Source: UBA3537 sp038106885
GTDB lineage: Bacteria; Bacteroidota; Bacteroidia; Flavobacteriales; Flavobacteriaceae
Direction of reading: 5' to 3'
DNA: 14,326 bases
Assembly: GCA_038106885.1 (NCBI GenBank)
Contig: JAYNFX010000037.1
Span: forward strand, 1 to 14,326
The first letter of the stretch is position 1. Every line of letters begins with the position of its first letter. The position numbers and the translations under genes were made by a program. Below the pieces are notes generated by a model. It worked only from the letters and a program-made list of their open reading frames with translations. It was not told the DNA's origin and ran no database searches. Positions 1 through 7,888 of the stretch are shown piece after piece.

Positions 1-328
1 GGCGTTCAAACTCTAATTTTAAAATTCTATAATCAAATTTAGCATTATGTGCTACCAATATGCACCCTTCAGTAATTTCAACGATTCTTTTAGCAACTTC
101 AAAAAATTTGGGAGCATTTCTTAACATTTTTTCTGAAATACCTGTGAGCTTAACTACATAAGGCTGGATTGAACGCTTTGGGTTGATTAGACTAATGAAT
201 TGATCTATTATTTTTTTGCCATCATGCTTGTAGATGGCAATTTCAGTAATTCCTTCTTCATTGTATTTACCACCAGTGGTTTCTATGTCAACTATCGCGT
301 AAATATTATTTCTTTTATCTAGATCCAA
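1..328 (-). CDS. DnaQ-like 3'-5' exonuclease, 5' part only
   Basis: Partial gene, about 109 residues, running off the left edge. My translation of the minus strand shows the DEDDh exonuclease motifs: Exo I as VDIETTG (Asp14, Glu16 counted from the TTG at 328) and Exo II as AHNAKFDYRIL (Asp99). This is the fold of the DNA polymerase III epsilon subunit, which removes 3'-terminal nucleotides with two metal ions. The sequence closely resembles flavobacterial exonuclease-domain proteins that are longer than epsilon and, as I recall, often carry a C-terminal GIY-YIG nuclease domain; that part would lie outside the window. No ATG or GTG start is available: the frame is closed upstream by TGA and the candidates are TTG at 343, TTG at 328, or ATT at 304, which aligns with the usual initiator of MYAIVDIETTG-type relatives. 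It overlaps the end of yggS slightly and is last visible in the operon. The family is sure; the start is not. Confidence 0.85.
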   Translation of the reverse strand, partial: MDLDKRNNIYAIVDIETTGGKYNEEGITEIAIYKHDGKKIIDQFISLINPKRSIQPYVVKLTGISEKMLRNAPKFFEVAKRIVEITEGCILVAHNAKFDYRILKLEFER

Positions 329-965
329 AAATATGGCTTCCAATTCGAATCATATTACTACCATATTTTGTAGCTAATTTGTAATCATTACTCATACCCA
401 TAGATAATATTTCTATATCACTATATTTTTTCTTTATTTGATCAAAAATTGACTTTAGATATTTAAACTCGGATTCTATTTGATGGTTATCTGTTGTAAA
501 ACTTGCCATTCCCATTAATCCTTTTATTCTAATATTATCAAGAGTTTTAAATTCATCAGATTTTAATAATAATTGTAAATCATTTAAACTCATTCCAAAC
601 TTAGTATCTTCAGTAGCGATTTTTATTTGAATTAGGCAATCAATTACTCTGTTGTGTTTAGTAGCTTGTTTGTTTATTTCTCTAAGTAATTTTAAGCTAT
701 CAACACCATGAATTAAACTCACAAAAGATGCTATATATTTGACCTTATTAGTTTGTAAGTGTCCAATCATATGCCATTTAATATCTTTTGGCATTTTTTC
801 AAATTTATCAACCATCTCTTGAACTTTATTTTCTCCAAATATACGTTGTCCTTGGTCGTATGCTTCATTTAGTAGTTCTACAGGTTTAGTTTTTGATACA
901 GCTACCAAAGTTATATTCTTTGGTAGATTTAATTTGATGTTTTGTAATTTGTTTTTTATTGACAT
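315..965 (-). CDS. yggS: YggS/PLPBP-family pyridoxal phosphate homeostasis protein
   Basis: A cytosolic protein that binds pyridoxal 5'-phosphate (PLP) without known catalysis and buffers the free cofactor; loss in other bacteria disturbs amino-acid and keto-acid pools. The family signatures are present: the PLP lysine in LVAVSKTKP, then FGENKVQE, WHMIGHLQTNKVK, GLMGMASF, LSMGMSNDY and the phosphate-binding RIGSHIFG close to the C terminus. It is 216 residues from this start, usual for a single-domain alanine-racemase-like TIM barrel. I prefer the ATG at 965 (MSIKNKL) because it matches flavobacterial relatives and begins one base after the DUF1015 stop codon; an ATG at 977 would add four residues and overlap that stop. 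Tight spacing suggests co-transcription with the DUF1015 gene. Confidence 0.93.
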   Translation of the reverse strand: MSIKNKLQNIKLNLPKNITLVAVSKTKPVELLNEAYDQGQRIFGENKVQEMVDKFEKMPKDIKWHMIGHLQTNKVKYIASFVSLIHGVDSLKLLREINKQATKHNRVIDCLIQIKIATEDTKFGMSLNDLQLLLKSDEFKTLDNIRIKGLMGMASFTTDNHQIESEFKYLKSIFDQIKKKYSDIEILSMGMSNDYKLATKYGSNMIRIGSHIFGSR

Positions 966-966
966 A

Positions 967-2175
967 TTAAAATTCAAAAATCGTTACTCCACTTCTTAAC
1001 TTAGGATAAATAAAAGAAGTTTTTGGAGGCATTACTAAATCAGCATCCGCTACATTTTTTAGTTCATCAATTGTGACTGCTTTTAAACCAAAACCTACTG
1101 CAAATTTACCATCATCTATTTGATTTTTGATGCTTTCCATTTTATCACTTTTATAACTGTAAGTTATTCGTTTGTCGTTTCTAATATTTTTAATTCCAAG
1201 GATAGGTTTCAAAATATGTTCTTGCAAAATATATGCTTCAAGTTTATTTAAAGGAGAAAAAGTATGATTATTTTTTTTAATTAAAGATAATAAATAGAAT
1301 TGTCCATTAAAATACATGTGAAATCCATTTTCTTTTTTTTCTGTTTGATATTTTTCGATTTTTTTTACATGAAATTTTAATTTTAATTTTTCAATAAATG
1401 AAATTGGGCTATGATCATTTAAATCAGTAATAATTCTATTATATTCTTTAATTTTAATTTCATTTTCCGGCACTAAAAAAGCCATAAAAGCATCAGTTTT
1501 TGAGCTTTTTTCTTCATCATGAAGAAGTTTTGAGGATTCACTCCTGTGGTGTCCATCAGCAATATAAAACTTAGGAATTTTGTTAAACTCTTTAATTAAA
1601 CTCAATATTTCAAATTTATTTTTTACATGCCAAAGCTTACAGATTTCTTGTTTAGAAAATTTTGTTTCAGATGTTGGTTTTTGATTTTTTAATCGCTCAA
1701 TTAGGCTTTTTAATGAATCTTGTGTTTTGTATGATAATAATACAGGCTCAGCATTAAATCTTGTAATTTTTAAATAATTTTTAAATGTTTTTTCTCTTGA
1801 ACGAATGGTGTTTTCATGCTTTTTAATTTTTCCATTATTGTAGTTATATATTGGCACAACTCCAATTACGCCTGTAATTTTCTCTCGATCTATAGTTATT
1901 TCGTTTATATATAGTCCAGGTATTTTATCTTTAATAATAAAACCTTCTTTTTTGAATCTTTTGAATTCACTATTTATTTTTTTTAATCTATCATTAGGAG
2001 ATAAATTTTTGTCGAGATCAATATTTTCTCTAATAATATGAAGAAATGTTTTTGAATTTGATTTTAGAATATTCTTTATTTCTTTTTTTGTGTATGAAGT
2101 TATTGTATTAGTACAAAATTTATTTGTAATTGTCGGGTTTGACCTAATGGCGCAAAAGGGTTTAATTGAATTCAT
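967..2175 (-). CDS. DUF1015 family protein, possible kinase-like fold
   Basis: A 402-residue member of the DUF1015 family, about the usual full length. Visible family hallmarks are the N-terminal IKPFCAIR segment, GLYINEI near residue 87, the KHENT motif (119-123) followed by the NAEPVLLSY segment (141-149), the very conserved ADGHHRSESS motif (206-215), and FMAFLVP (230-236). There is no signal peptide or membrane segment, so it is likely cytosolic. Its biochemical role is not established to my knowledge. The DGHHR motif resembles the one in ParB/SerK-type proteins, some of which phosphorylate free serine; DUF1015 genes are also often found near serine-biosynthesis genes in Bacteroidota (recalled, not visible here). 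A small-molecule kinase role is therefore inference. It lies 25 bases after hbd and nearly touches yggS, so all are probably co-transcribed. Lysine and asparagine are abundant, as in its AT-rich neighbours. Confidence 0.88.
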   Translation of the reverse strand: MNSIKPFCAIRSNPTITNKFCTNTITSYTKKEIKNILKSNSKTFLHIIRENIDLDKNLSPNDRLKKINSEFKRFKKEGFIIKDKIPGLYINEITIDREKITGVIGVVPIYNYNNGKIKKHENTIRSREKTFKNYLKITRFNAEPVLLSYKTQDSLKSLIERLKNQKPTSETKFSKQEICKLWHVKNKFEILSLIKEFNKIPKFYIADGHHRSESSKLLHDEEKSSKTDAFMAFLVPENEIKIKEYNRIITDLNDHSPISFIEKLKLKFHVKKIEKYQTEKKENGFHMYFNGQFYLLSLIKKNNHTFSPLNKLEAYILQEHILKPILGIKNIRNDKRITYSYKSDKMESIKNQIDDGKFAVGFGLKAVTIDELKNVADADLVMPPKTSFIYPKLRSGVTIFEF

Positions 2176-2200
2176 AATTCATTATTTACTTTATTTAGAA

Positions 2201-3088
2201 TTATAAAAACTGATCTGATGGAATTTTTGCTTTTTTGTTATTAAAATAATTATAAAAGCCTTCACCAGTTTTTTTTCCTAGTTTACCAGCTTGAACCATA
2301 TTTGTTAATAACGCATTTGGAGCGTATTTTTCCTTTTTGAAACCTTTGTACATTACTTCTAAAATAGATAAACAAACATCTAGTCCGATAAAATCAGCTA
2401 GCTCTAACGGACCCATTGGATGAGCCATTCCTAATTTCATTATGGAATCAATCTCTAAAACACCGCTAACTCCTGACTGTAAAGCTTCAATAGCCTCATT
2501 AATCATAGGCATTAAAATTCTATTAGAAATAAAACCTGGATAATCATTTACAATAATTGGTGTTTTACCAATTTCATTGGATAAATTAACAATAAAATCA
2601 GTTATAGTTTTTTCTGTATTGTATCCATTAATGATCTCAACTAAAGGCATCATGGGCACTGGATTCATGAAATGCATTCCAATTACTTGATTTGCACGAT
2701 TTGTAACAGAAGCGATTTTGGTAATTGAGATAGATGATGTGTTTGTGGCTAGTATAGTGTCATCTGGACAAGCAATATCAAGTTCTTTGAAAAGTTTTAA
2801 TTTTATATTTTCATTTTCAGTAGCAGCCTCCACAACTAAACTCGCATATTCTACACCATCGCTAACACTTGTAAATGTTGTAATATTATTAAGTGTTTCA
2901 ATCTTTTTTTCTCTAGAAATTAATTCTTTGTGAAGCATTCGATCTAGATTATTAGATATTGTTTGTATGCCATTTTTCAAAGCATGTTCGTTAATATCAA
3001 TTAATTGTACACGATATCCGTTTTGAGCAAATGTGTGAGCTATACCATTACCCATAGTTCCCGCTCCAATAACTGCAATATTTTTCAT
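2201..3088 (-). CDS. hbd: 3-hydroxybutyryl-CoA dehydrogenase (3-hydroxyacyl-CoA dehydrogenase family)
   Basis: Catalyses NAD(P)-dependent interconversion of 3-hydroxyacyl-CoA and 3-oxoacyl-CoA, as in butanoate metabolism, polyhydroxybutyrate turnover or aromatic-acid degradation. At 295 residues it is the short, single-function form without a hydratase domain. The N-terminal Rossmann fold carries IAVIGAGTMGNGIAH (4-18) and an acidic residue at the end of strand 2 (LIDIN, Asp31), which suggests NAD preference. Catalytic residues of the family are seen: Ser118/119 in NTSS, His139 in GMHFMNPVP, Glu151 and Asn189 in PGFISNR. The C-terminal helical domain has HPMGPLELADFIGLDV and ends with the usual GKKTGEGFYNY. 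It starts 9 bases downstream of the Gfo/Idh gene, so the two are probably one transcript. No thiolase or acyl-CoA dehydrogenase lies nearby, so the pathway is not fixed by context; chain-length specificity cannot be read from sequence. Confidence 0.95.
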   Translation of the reverse strand: MKNIAVIGAGTMGNGIAHTFAQNGYRVQLIDINEHALKNGIQTISNNLDRMLHKELISREKKIETLNNITTFTSVSDGVEYASLVVEAATENENIKLKLFKELDIACPDDTILATNTSSISITKIASVTNRANQVIGMHFMNPVPMMPLVEIINGYNTEKTITDFIVNLSNEIGKTPIIVNDYPGFISNRILMPMINEAIEALQSGVSGVLEIDSIMKLGMAHPMGPLELADFIGLDVCLSILEVMYKGFKKEKYAPNALLTNMVQAGKLGKKTGEGFYNYFNNKKAKIPSDQFL

Positions 3089-3097
3089 AGTTTATAA

Positions 3098-4057
3098 TTA
3101 AAAAGAGTTAATTATTTGATGGGCAACTTTTAAAGCATTTGCACCATCTCGTAATGTGACAATTGGTTTAGTATTATTTTTAATAGCTTCTGCAAAAGTC
3201 TCTAATTCATCTAAAATTGCATTATTTGGGACTATATTCGGATTTTCAAAATAGATTTGTTTTTTTTGACCTTCAGCATTCTGCAAAATCATATCGAAGT
3301 CGCCAGGATTTTTAGGTGCATTTTTCATTTTAACAACTTCAGTTTTTTTCTCTAAAAAGTCAACGCTTATGTAGGCATCTTTTTGAAAAAATCTGCTTTT
3401 CCGCATATTTTTTAAAGAAATTCTACTGGCAGTTAAATTTGCAATACATCCATTTTCAAATTCAATACGTGCATTTGCAATATCAGGAGTTTCACTTATT
3501 ACTGAAACACCATTAGCTTGAATTGATAGTACAGGGGATTTCACAACACTTAGTATTATGTCAATGTCATGTATCATTAAATCTAATACAACTGGTACAT
3601 CAGTTCCTCTAGGATTGAATTCCGCTAGCCGATGACACTCAATAAACATAGGATTTTTTATTTCAGAACGTATTGCTTTAAATGCTGGATTAAAGCGTTC
3701 AACATGACCAACTTGACCTCTTAAATTATTTTCTGAAACTAATAGTCTTATATGCTCTGCTTCTTCTAAGGTATTTGTTATTGGCTTTTCAATAAATATA
3801 TGTTTTCCTTTTGAGATGGCTTTGATAGCACAATTGTAGTGAGACAAAGTTGGTGTGACGATATCCACAACGTCAACAGAATCAATTAAATCATCTAGTT
3901 GTTCAAAATATTTATAGTCAAATTCTTTTTCAACACGTTGTCCATTCGCAATATCAGGATCATAGAAGCCAATAAGATCATATTTGCTTGATTGATCAAG
4001 TAATTTTAAATGAATTTTTCCTAAGTGACCAGCACCTAATACACCAACTTTAAGCAT
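3098..4057 (-). CDS. Gfo/Idh/MocA family NAD(P)-dependent oxidoreductase
   Basis: A 319-residue cytosolic oxidoreductase. The N-terminal Rossmann domain has VGVLGAGHLGKIH (4-16) and the family EKP motif (Glu90-Lys91-Pro92), whose lysine helps bind cofactor and substrate. The C-terminal alpha/beta domain contains GHVERFNPA (117-125) and LDLMIHDIDIIL (158-169) with the likely catalytic His163. This pairing of GHxERFNPA with DLMIHDID is, as I recall, found in the subgroup that includes UDP-N-acetylglucosamine 3-dehydrogenases (GnnA) of lipid A synthesis, but no partner aminotransferase or lpx gene is in view, so a nucleotide-sugar substrate is inference only. It is the first gene of the minus-strand operon; a TAATTTTG element and a short inverted repeat lie just upstream. 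Family assignment is secure and substrate unknown. Confidence 0.92.
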   Translation of the reverse strand: MLKVGVLGAGHLGKIHLKLLDQSSKYDLIGFYDPDIANGQRVEKEFDYKYFEQLDDLIDSVDVVDIVTPTLSHYNCAIKAISKGKHIFIEKPITNTLEEAEHIRLLVSENNLRGQVGHVERFNPAFKAIRSEIKNPMFIECHRLAEFNPRGTDVPVVLDLMIHDIDIILSVVKSPVLSIQANGVSVISETPDIANARIEFENGCIANLTASRISLKNMRKSRFFQKDAYISVDFLEKKTEVVKMKNAPKNPGDFDMILQNAEGQKKQIYFENPNIVPNNAILDELETFAEAIKNNTKPIVTLRDGANALKVAHQIINSF

Positions 4058-4072
4058 TAAAACGTGTTTTAA
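4057..4072. repeat. Short inverted repeat at the Gfo/Idh start codon
   Basis: TTAAAAC and GTTTTAA, each 7 bases, are separated by two bases (GT) and touch the first base of the Gfo/Idh start codon at 4057. The repeat sits between that ATG and the TAATTTTG element, where an operator would be. In AT-rich DNA such short repeats arise often by chance, so an operator role is only possible. Confidence 0.3.
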
Positions 4073-4073
4073 A

Positions 4074-4081
4074 CAAAATTA
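4074..4081 (-). promoter_or_regulatory. Candidate -7 element for the Gfo/Idh-to-exonuclease operon
   Basis: On the minus strand the bases read TAATTTTG, an exact match to the Bacteroidota -7 consensus TAnnTTTG, and the ATG at 4057 follows after 16 bases. No TTG is seen at the expected -33 distance, so the match is half of a promoter and remains a prediction. The same octamer precedes the DUF6314 gene. Confidence 0.4.
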
Positions 4082-4163
4082 AATATTTTAATGGTATTCT
4101 ACTTAATAATGTAATAAAACCTTGAATTTAAAATTCTTTTATATTTTTAATTTATTACTAATC

Positions 4164-4171
4164 TATCTTTG
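4164..4171 (+). promoter_or_regulatory. Candidate -7 element for pcm
   Basis: TATCTTTG matches TAnnTTTG exactly and lies 30 bases before the TTG start of pcm, in the 144-base region it shares with the divergent Gfo/Idh gene. No convincing -33 TTG is present at normal spacing. Confidence 0.4.
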
Positions 4172-4201
4172 CTTAATTTTGAAATTAATTTTATTAAATA
4201 A

Positions 4202-4843
4202 TTGGTCGATTCATTTAAACATAAAGGGCTAAGACAAAAACTTGTTGATGTCCTAATCTCAAAAGGAATAACAGATAAGGGTGTTTTAAATGCAATTTCT
4301 AAGGTTCCAAGACATCTATTTATGGATTCTGGTTTCCTAGATCACGCATATCAAGACAAGGCTTTTCCTATTGCAGCTAATCAAACAATTTCACAGCCTT
4401 ACACGGTTGCATTTCAAACAGAGTTGCTAGAAGTCAATGAAAATGACAAAGTACTTGAAATAGGTACTGGAAGTGGATATCAAACCGCTGTTTTATGTTT
4501 GCTTGGAGCTGAAGTTTATAGTGTAGAACGTCAATTAGAATTATTTAAAAAATCAAGTTTATTTCTGCCAAAGATTGGTTTTGTAGTCAAGCGTTTAGTT
4601 TTTGGTGATGGTTATAAAGGTTTGAAAGAAGATGCGCCATTTGATCGAATATTAGTAACTGCTGGTGCTCCATACGTACCCAAGGAACTTTTGTCACAAC
4701 TTAAGATTGGAGGTCGACTCGTTATTCCTATTGGTAATGAAGAGCAAATTATGACTTTATACATTAGAACTGGACCGAAGACATTTGAAAAATATGAGCA
4801 TGGTAAATTTAAATTTGTCCCAATGCTTGAAAATAAATCTTAA
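4202..4843 (+). CDS. pcm: Protein-L-isoaspartate O-methyltransferase
   Basis: Uses S-adenosylmethionine to methylate isoaspartyl residues in damaged proteins, which starts their conversion back to aspartate. The protein has 213 residues, the usual length. Motifs in order are QTISQPYTVAFQTELL (61-76, with the conserved Ser64), the SAM-binding EIGTGSGYQTAVL (86-98), the acidic SVER (107-110), VTAGAP (152-157), GGRLVIPIG (170-178) and the C-terminal FVPMLE (205-210). The start is a TTG: it directly follows an in-frame TAA (4199-4201), and the first downstream ATG (at residue 41) would remove the conserved N terminus. The final TAA overlaps the stop codon of the facing DUF5686 gene. It is a monocistronic cytosolic repair gene as far as can be seen. 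Confidence 0.95.
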   Translation: MVDSFKHKGLRQKLVDVLISKGITDKGVLNAISKVPRHLFMDSGFLDHAYQDKAFPIAANQTISQPYTVAFQTELLEVNENDKVLEIGTGSGYQTAVLCLLGAEVYSVERQLELFKKSSLFLPKIGFVVKRLVFGDGYKGLKEDAPFDRILVTAGAPYVPKELLSQLKIGGRLVIPIGNEEQIMTLYIRTGPKTFEKYEHGKFKFVPMLENKS

Positions 4844-7302
4844 AGGTTTATTCCGAACATAAATCTGCTTTCACTTTTCCCACCAGAATAAGATCTTACG
4901 TAATCTATTCTTAAAAAGCGATATTTACCCCAACCTAAATTCGATATTCCAGAATTAAATTCAAAATAATTTTTGTTTTTACTTATTGAAATCCCGTGAG
5001 CACCTAAAACTAAATTAAAATTAAATTTATTTACGAATGGTATTTTACCTAATACATAGCCTTTAAAATTTTGTTCTAAATGGTATTCAAAATAATCATT
5101 TGAAGTACTGTAATCGTAATATTCTAAGTTTTTAAAACTTGAAATATAATTTCCTCTAGAGTTTATATTTGTTTGATTTCCATTAAAGTGTTTATAATCA
5201 ACAAATGAAACTGTTTTATTTTTAAAAAAGGTCCCAGCAATGTAATTGTAATTTAAAATACCTATAGATTTAAGGTTAAGCTCCTGATTTATCCTAATGT
5301 TCAAGTGGTCAAAATTATAATTTGAAATAGATGAATTAAATCCTTTTGTATATTCCAAAAATAATTTGGGGTACTTTGAGTTTTCGATATTGACCTTGAA
5401 ATCTGGATAACTCATAAATTTTTCTCCAAAGGATATTCCAATTCCGATATTAAATTTGATAATATCGTGATTAATAAAAGGTGCAGTGTTTGTTGCATTA
5501 GGGTTTAATGGATTATTGCTCGTATAATTAATATTGTCTCTAGGTAATATCACAAAATCAGTATTATTGAATAAAACTTTTCTATCCTCATAAGTCAAGT
5601 TTGATTTTAAAAATATTCCATTAAAAAGGTCTCTACTAAATCCAAGATTAAAGTATGTTTTGTCATAGATCTTCATATAGTTTCTTTCGAATAATAATGA
5701 GGTGATAAGGTTTTGAAATCTAGTTATTGGTTGTTTAGAGTTGAATTGTTCTGTTTTAACACCTAAGTCTATACTGACTTCAGTGTTATTAACAGCATTA
5801 AATTTGTATTTACCAAATAGACTCCCTCGAATTCGTTCAGATTCATCACTATAATTTAAAAGCCCATTTATTGAAATGAATTTTTTGTAATCATTATACA
5901 GTTTAGTGTAATTTGATTTTATGGAAAAATTATATCCTTGAACTGTATTGAAAGATAATCCCATCAAAGGTCCTGTTATACTGAAGTTATTCTTTTCGTA
6001 AGAATTATTGTAATTGTAGCCTAAAATAAGATCGACTAATTTAAATTTGTTGTTTTTTAAATCAACTGAATCAAGGTAAACTTTTGAAGACCTTTTAGTT
6101 TCAATACTATCTTTTTTAATGTAATCTTTTAACTCATCTTCAGTGAGTGGTATTGGACGTTCATTTTCCCAAAACCTATTTTCTTTGTTATTAGCATTTT
6201 TATCAAAAGTCAAAATTTGATTTTTCTTTTTATTTGATGAAATTTCAGTTTTGAGATCATAGTTTGAATAATTAGCAATAAAACTTCCAGATCCTTTAAA
6301 GCCAAAAATTCCATAACCAAAATCAATTGATTGATTTTTTAATAACCAAAATTTTGATTCTGGTTCAAAGCTTAAATTTTGGCGAATTCTTATATTTTCA
6401 GCAGGTAAAATTTGTGCTTGTGCTCCACTAATTTGAATATCAACTCCATAAATAGCCCAGCTTTCTTCGACAATATAGATACTACCAGAAAATACTCTGT
6501 CATTTTCTCTTTTGGGTATTATTTTAATTTTGTTAATTAAATTACCATGAGTGTCATAAAAGTCCCCTTCAAGTTTATACTTGTAATAGTTGAAAGCATA
6601 ATCTGAGATTGGAGAAATAATTTCATTATTGATGTTTACTGTATTATTATAAAGATTAAAGTTTACATCCATTGCAGAATTGAAACTAATACCATTTGAA
6701 TCGCCACTAACTTTTGATGCAATTACTGTTTCATACATTTCAGGCTTGATATATTCAATTTTTGAAATTGTTTCAGAAAGATAAATATAACCTGATCTTG
6801 TAGAATCTAATGATCCTCCTAGATCTCCAAGTTCTTGGCCCATGAATTTTTCTGGTGCATTTTCGATTTTGATATACCCTTTTGAATAAAAATCAGCTGT
6901 GTATTTGTTTAGTTTTTCTAAGTATACCAATCTCTTGGAAATGGCTTTTTTTATAATTCTGTTTGCTGGATTTTCTTCCGAACTTATTATGACTTCATTT
7001 AAACTTATGTTTTCATCTTCTAAAACAACATTTAGTTTGAATGGAAATTCATTGACTGTGATGTTGTTTTTTAAAGTTTTATATCCCAAAAATTGATAAA
7101 CTACAGTATAGTTACCCTTTTTTTTGATGTTAATTTCATATTCTCCTTTAGCATTTGAACTTGTGCCAACATAAGAATTTTCAATAAAAATATTAACATA
7201 TGGAATAGTTTCTCCGTTGCTATCATATACAACACCTTGAATTTGACTTTGTGAGACAGTTATTGTCAATAAAAATATAATTATTGCGATTTTTTTCATC
7301 AT
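4840..7302 (-). CDS. Carboxypeptidase-regulatory-like domain / DUF5686 outer-membrane protein
   Basis: An 820-residue predicted outer-membrane protein. It begins with a signal peptide (MMKK, then a hydrophobic stretch to about residue 17, cleavage probably near SQSQ at 17-20). Residues 21-97 form a carboxypeptidase D regulatory-like beta domain (GVVYDSNGETIPYVNIFIEN, then the typical SSNAKGEYEI and FLGYKT). The remainder matches DUF5686, beginning around NPANRIIKKAI (111-121). The C-terminal half has many alternating aromatic and polar strands and ends in a strand (SRFMFGINL), as expected for a beta-barrel. Such proteins resemble TonB-dependent-receptor N-terminal domains but I see no TonB plug here. 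Function is unknown; surface transport or cell-envelope roles are inference. Its ATG directly follows the smpB stop, so it is co-transcribed with smpB; an ATG pair at 7302 and 7299 makes the exact first residue uncertain by one. Confidence 0.9.
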   Translation of the reverse strand: MMKKIAIIIFLLTITVSQSQIQGVVYDSNGETIPYVNIFIENSYVGTSSNAKGEYEINIKKKGNYTVVYQFLGYKTLKNNITVNEFPFKLNVVLEDENISLNEVIISSEENPANRIIKKAISKRLVYLEKLNKYTADFYSKGYIKIENAPEKFMGQELGDLGGSLDSTRSGYIYLSETISKIEYIKPEMYETVIASKVSGDSNGISFNSAMDVNFNLYNNTVNINNEIISPISDYAFNYYKYKLEGDFYDTHGNLINKIKIIPKRENDRVFSGSIYIVEESWAIYGVDIQISGAQAQILPAENIRIRQNLSFEPESKFWLLKNQSIDFGYGIFGFKGSGSFIANYSNYDLKTEISSNKKKNQILTFDKNANNKENRFWENERPIPLTEDELKDYIKKDSIETKRSSKVYLDSVDLKNNKFKLVDLILGYNYNNSYEKNNFSITGPLMGLSFNTVQGYNFSIKSNYTKLYNDYKKFISINGLLNYSDESERIRGSLFGKYKFNAVNNTEVSIDLGVKTEQFNSKQPITRFQNLITSLLFERNYMKIYDKTYFNLGFSRDLFNGIFLKSNLTYEDRKVLFNNTDFVILPRDNINYTSNNPLNPNATNTAPFINHDIIKFNIGIGISFGEKFMSYPDFKVNIENSKYPKLFLEYTKGFNSSISNYNFDHLNIRINQELNLKSIGILNYNYIAGTFFKNKTVSFVDYKHFNGNQTNINSRGNYISSFKNLEYYDYSTSNDYFEYHLEQNFKGYVLGKIPFVNKFNFNLVLGAHGISISKNKNYFEFNSGISNLGWGKYRFLRIDYVRSYSGGKSESRFMFGINL

Positions 7303-7764
7303 TTATTTTTTAAAATCCTTTCTAATACGATCTAAATTTCTCTTGTTTTCACGATCTTTTATTGTCTCTCTCTTATCAAATAGTTTTTTTCCTTTCGCTA
7401 ACGATATTTTTAGTTTTGCGTAGCCGTTTTCGTTAATAAAAAGTTTTGTAGGTATTATTGTTAAGCCTGTATTTTTAACTTCTTTTTCTAACTTTCTAAG
7501 TTCCTTTTTGTTTAGTAAAAGCTTTCGTTGAGCTTTTGGTTTATGGTTAAAGAAATTTCCATGTTCATATTCTTGAATTGTCATATTAATTATAAAAAGT
7601 TCATTGTAGTTATTAAACTCACAAAAGCTCTCAGCAATGGAAGCTTTTCCAGCTCGAATAGATTTAATTTCAGTCCCAGTTAAGACTATTCCAGCGGTAT
7701 ATGAGTCAATTAACTCAAACGAGAATTTAGCTTTCTTATTTAATATGTTTATGGATTTTTTCAT
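7303..7764 (-). CDS. smpB: SsrA-binding protein SmpB (trans-translation)
   Basis: Binds tmRNA and carries it to ribosomes stalled on broken mRNA so that the nascent chain is tagged and released. The protein has 153 residues, a normal length. The oligonucleotide-binding beta-barrel core shows GIVLTGTEIKSIRAGKASIAESF (25-47) and EYEHGNFFNHKPKAQRKLLL, and the C-terminal tail that enters the mRNA channel is present as LAKGKKLFDKRETIKDRE followed by a basic end (RIRKDFKK). The tmRNA gene (ssrA) is not in the window. It is the first gene of a two-gene unit with the DUF5686 gene, whose ATG abuts its stop (TAAATG). A possible -7 element is given separately. Confidence 0.97.
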   Translation of the reverse strand: MKKSINILNKKAKFSFELIDSYTAGIVLTGTEIKSIRAGKASIAESFCEFNNYNELFIINMTIQEYEHGNFFNHKPKAQRKLLLNKKELRKLEKEVKNTGLTIIPTKLFINENGYAKLKISLAKGKKLFDKRETIKDRENKRNLDRIRKDFKK

Positions 7765-7771
7765 TTCAATT

Positions 7772-7779
7772 CAAAACTA
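7772..7779 (-). promoter_or_regulatory. Possible -7 element for smpB
   Basis: The minus strand reads TAGTTTTG, an exact match to TAnnTTTG, but only 7 bases separate it from the smpB ATG, so transcription would start at or next to the start codon. Either the mRNA is nearly leaderless or the real promoter lies further upstream. Confidence 0.25.
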
Positions 7780-7863
7780 ATCAAATATTTAATTTTGCAT
7801 TCTACAATGATGTATAATTTATTAAAATTTATTAGTTTAATTTAATTGATTAAAGTTAAATAA

Positions 7864-7871
7864 TATATTTG
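7864..7871 (+). promoter_or_regulatory. Candidate -7 element for the YtxJ-like gene
   Basis: TATATTTG matches TAnnTTTG and lies 17 bases before the ATG at 7889. A TTG at 7846-7848 could be the -33 element, but the 15-base spacing is shorter than the usual 19-21. Confidence 0.4.
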
Positions 7872-7888
7872 CTATTGTTTTTAGTTCT

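Noticed and set aside
2718..2933. Plus-strand open frame of 71 codons
   Set aside because: It lies wholly inside hbd on the opposite strand, where the hbd frame shows strong family conservation.
6899..7096. Plus-strand open frame of 65 codons
   Set aside because: Antisense to the DUF5686 gene, with no recognisable domain or promoter.
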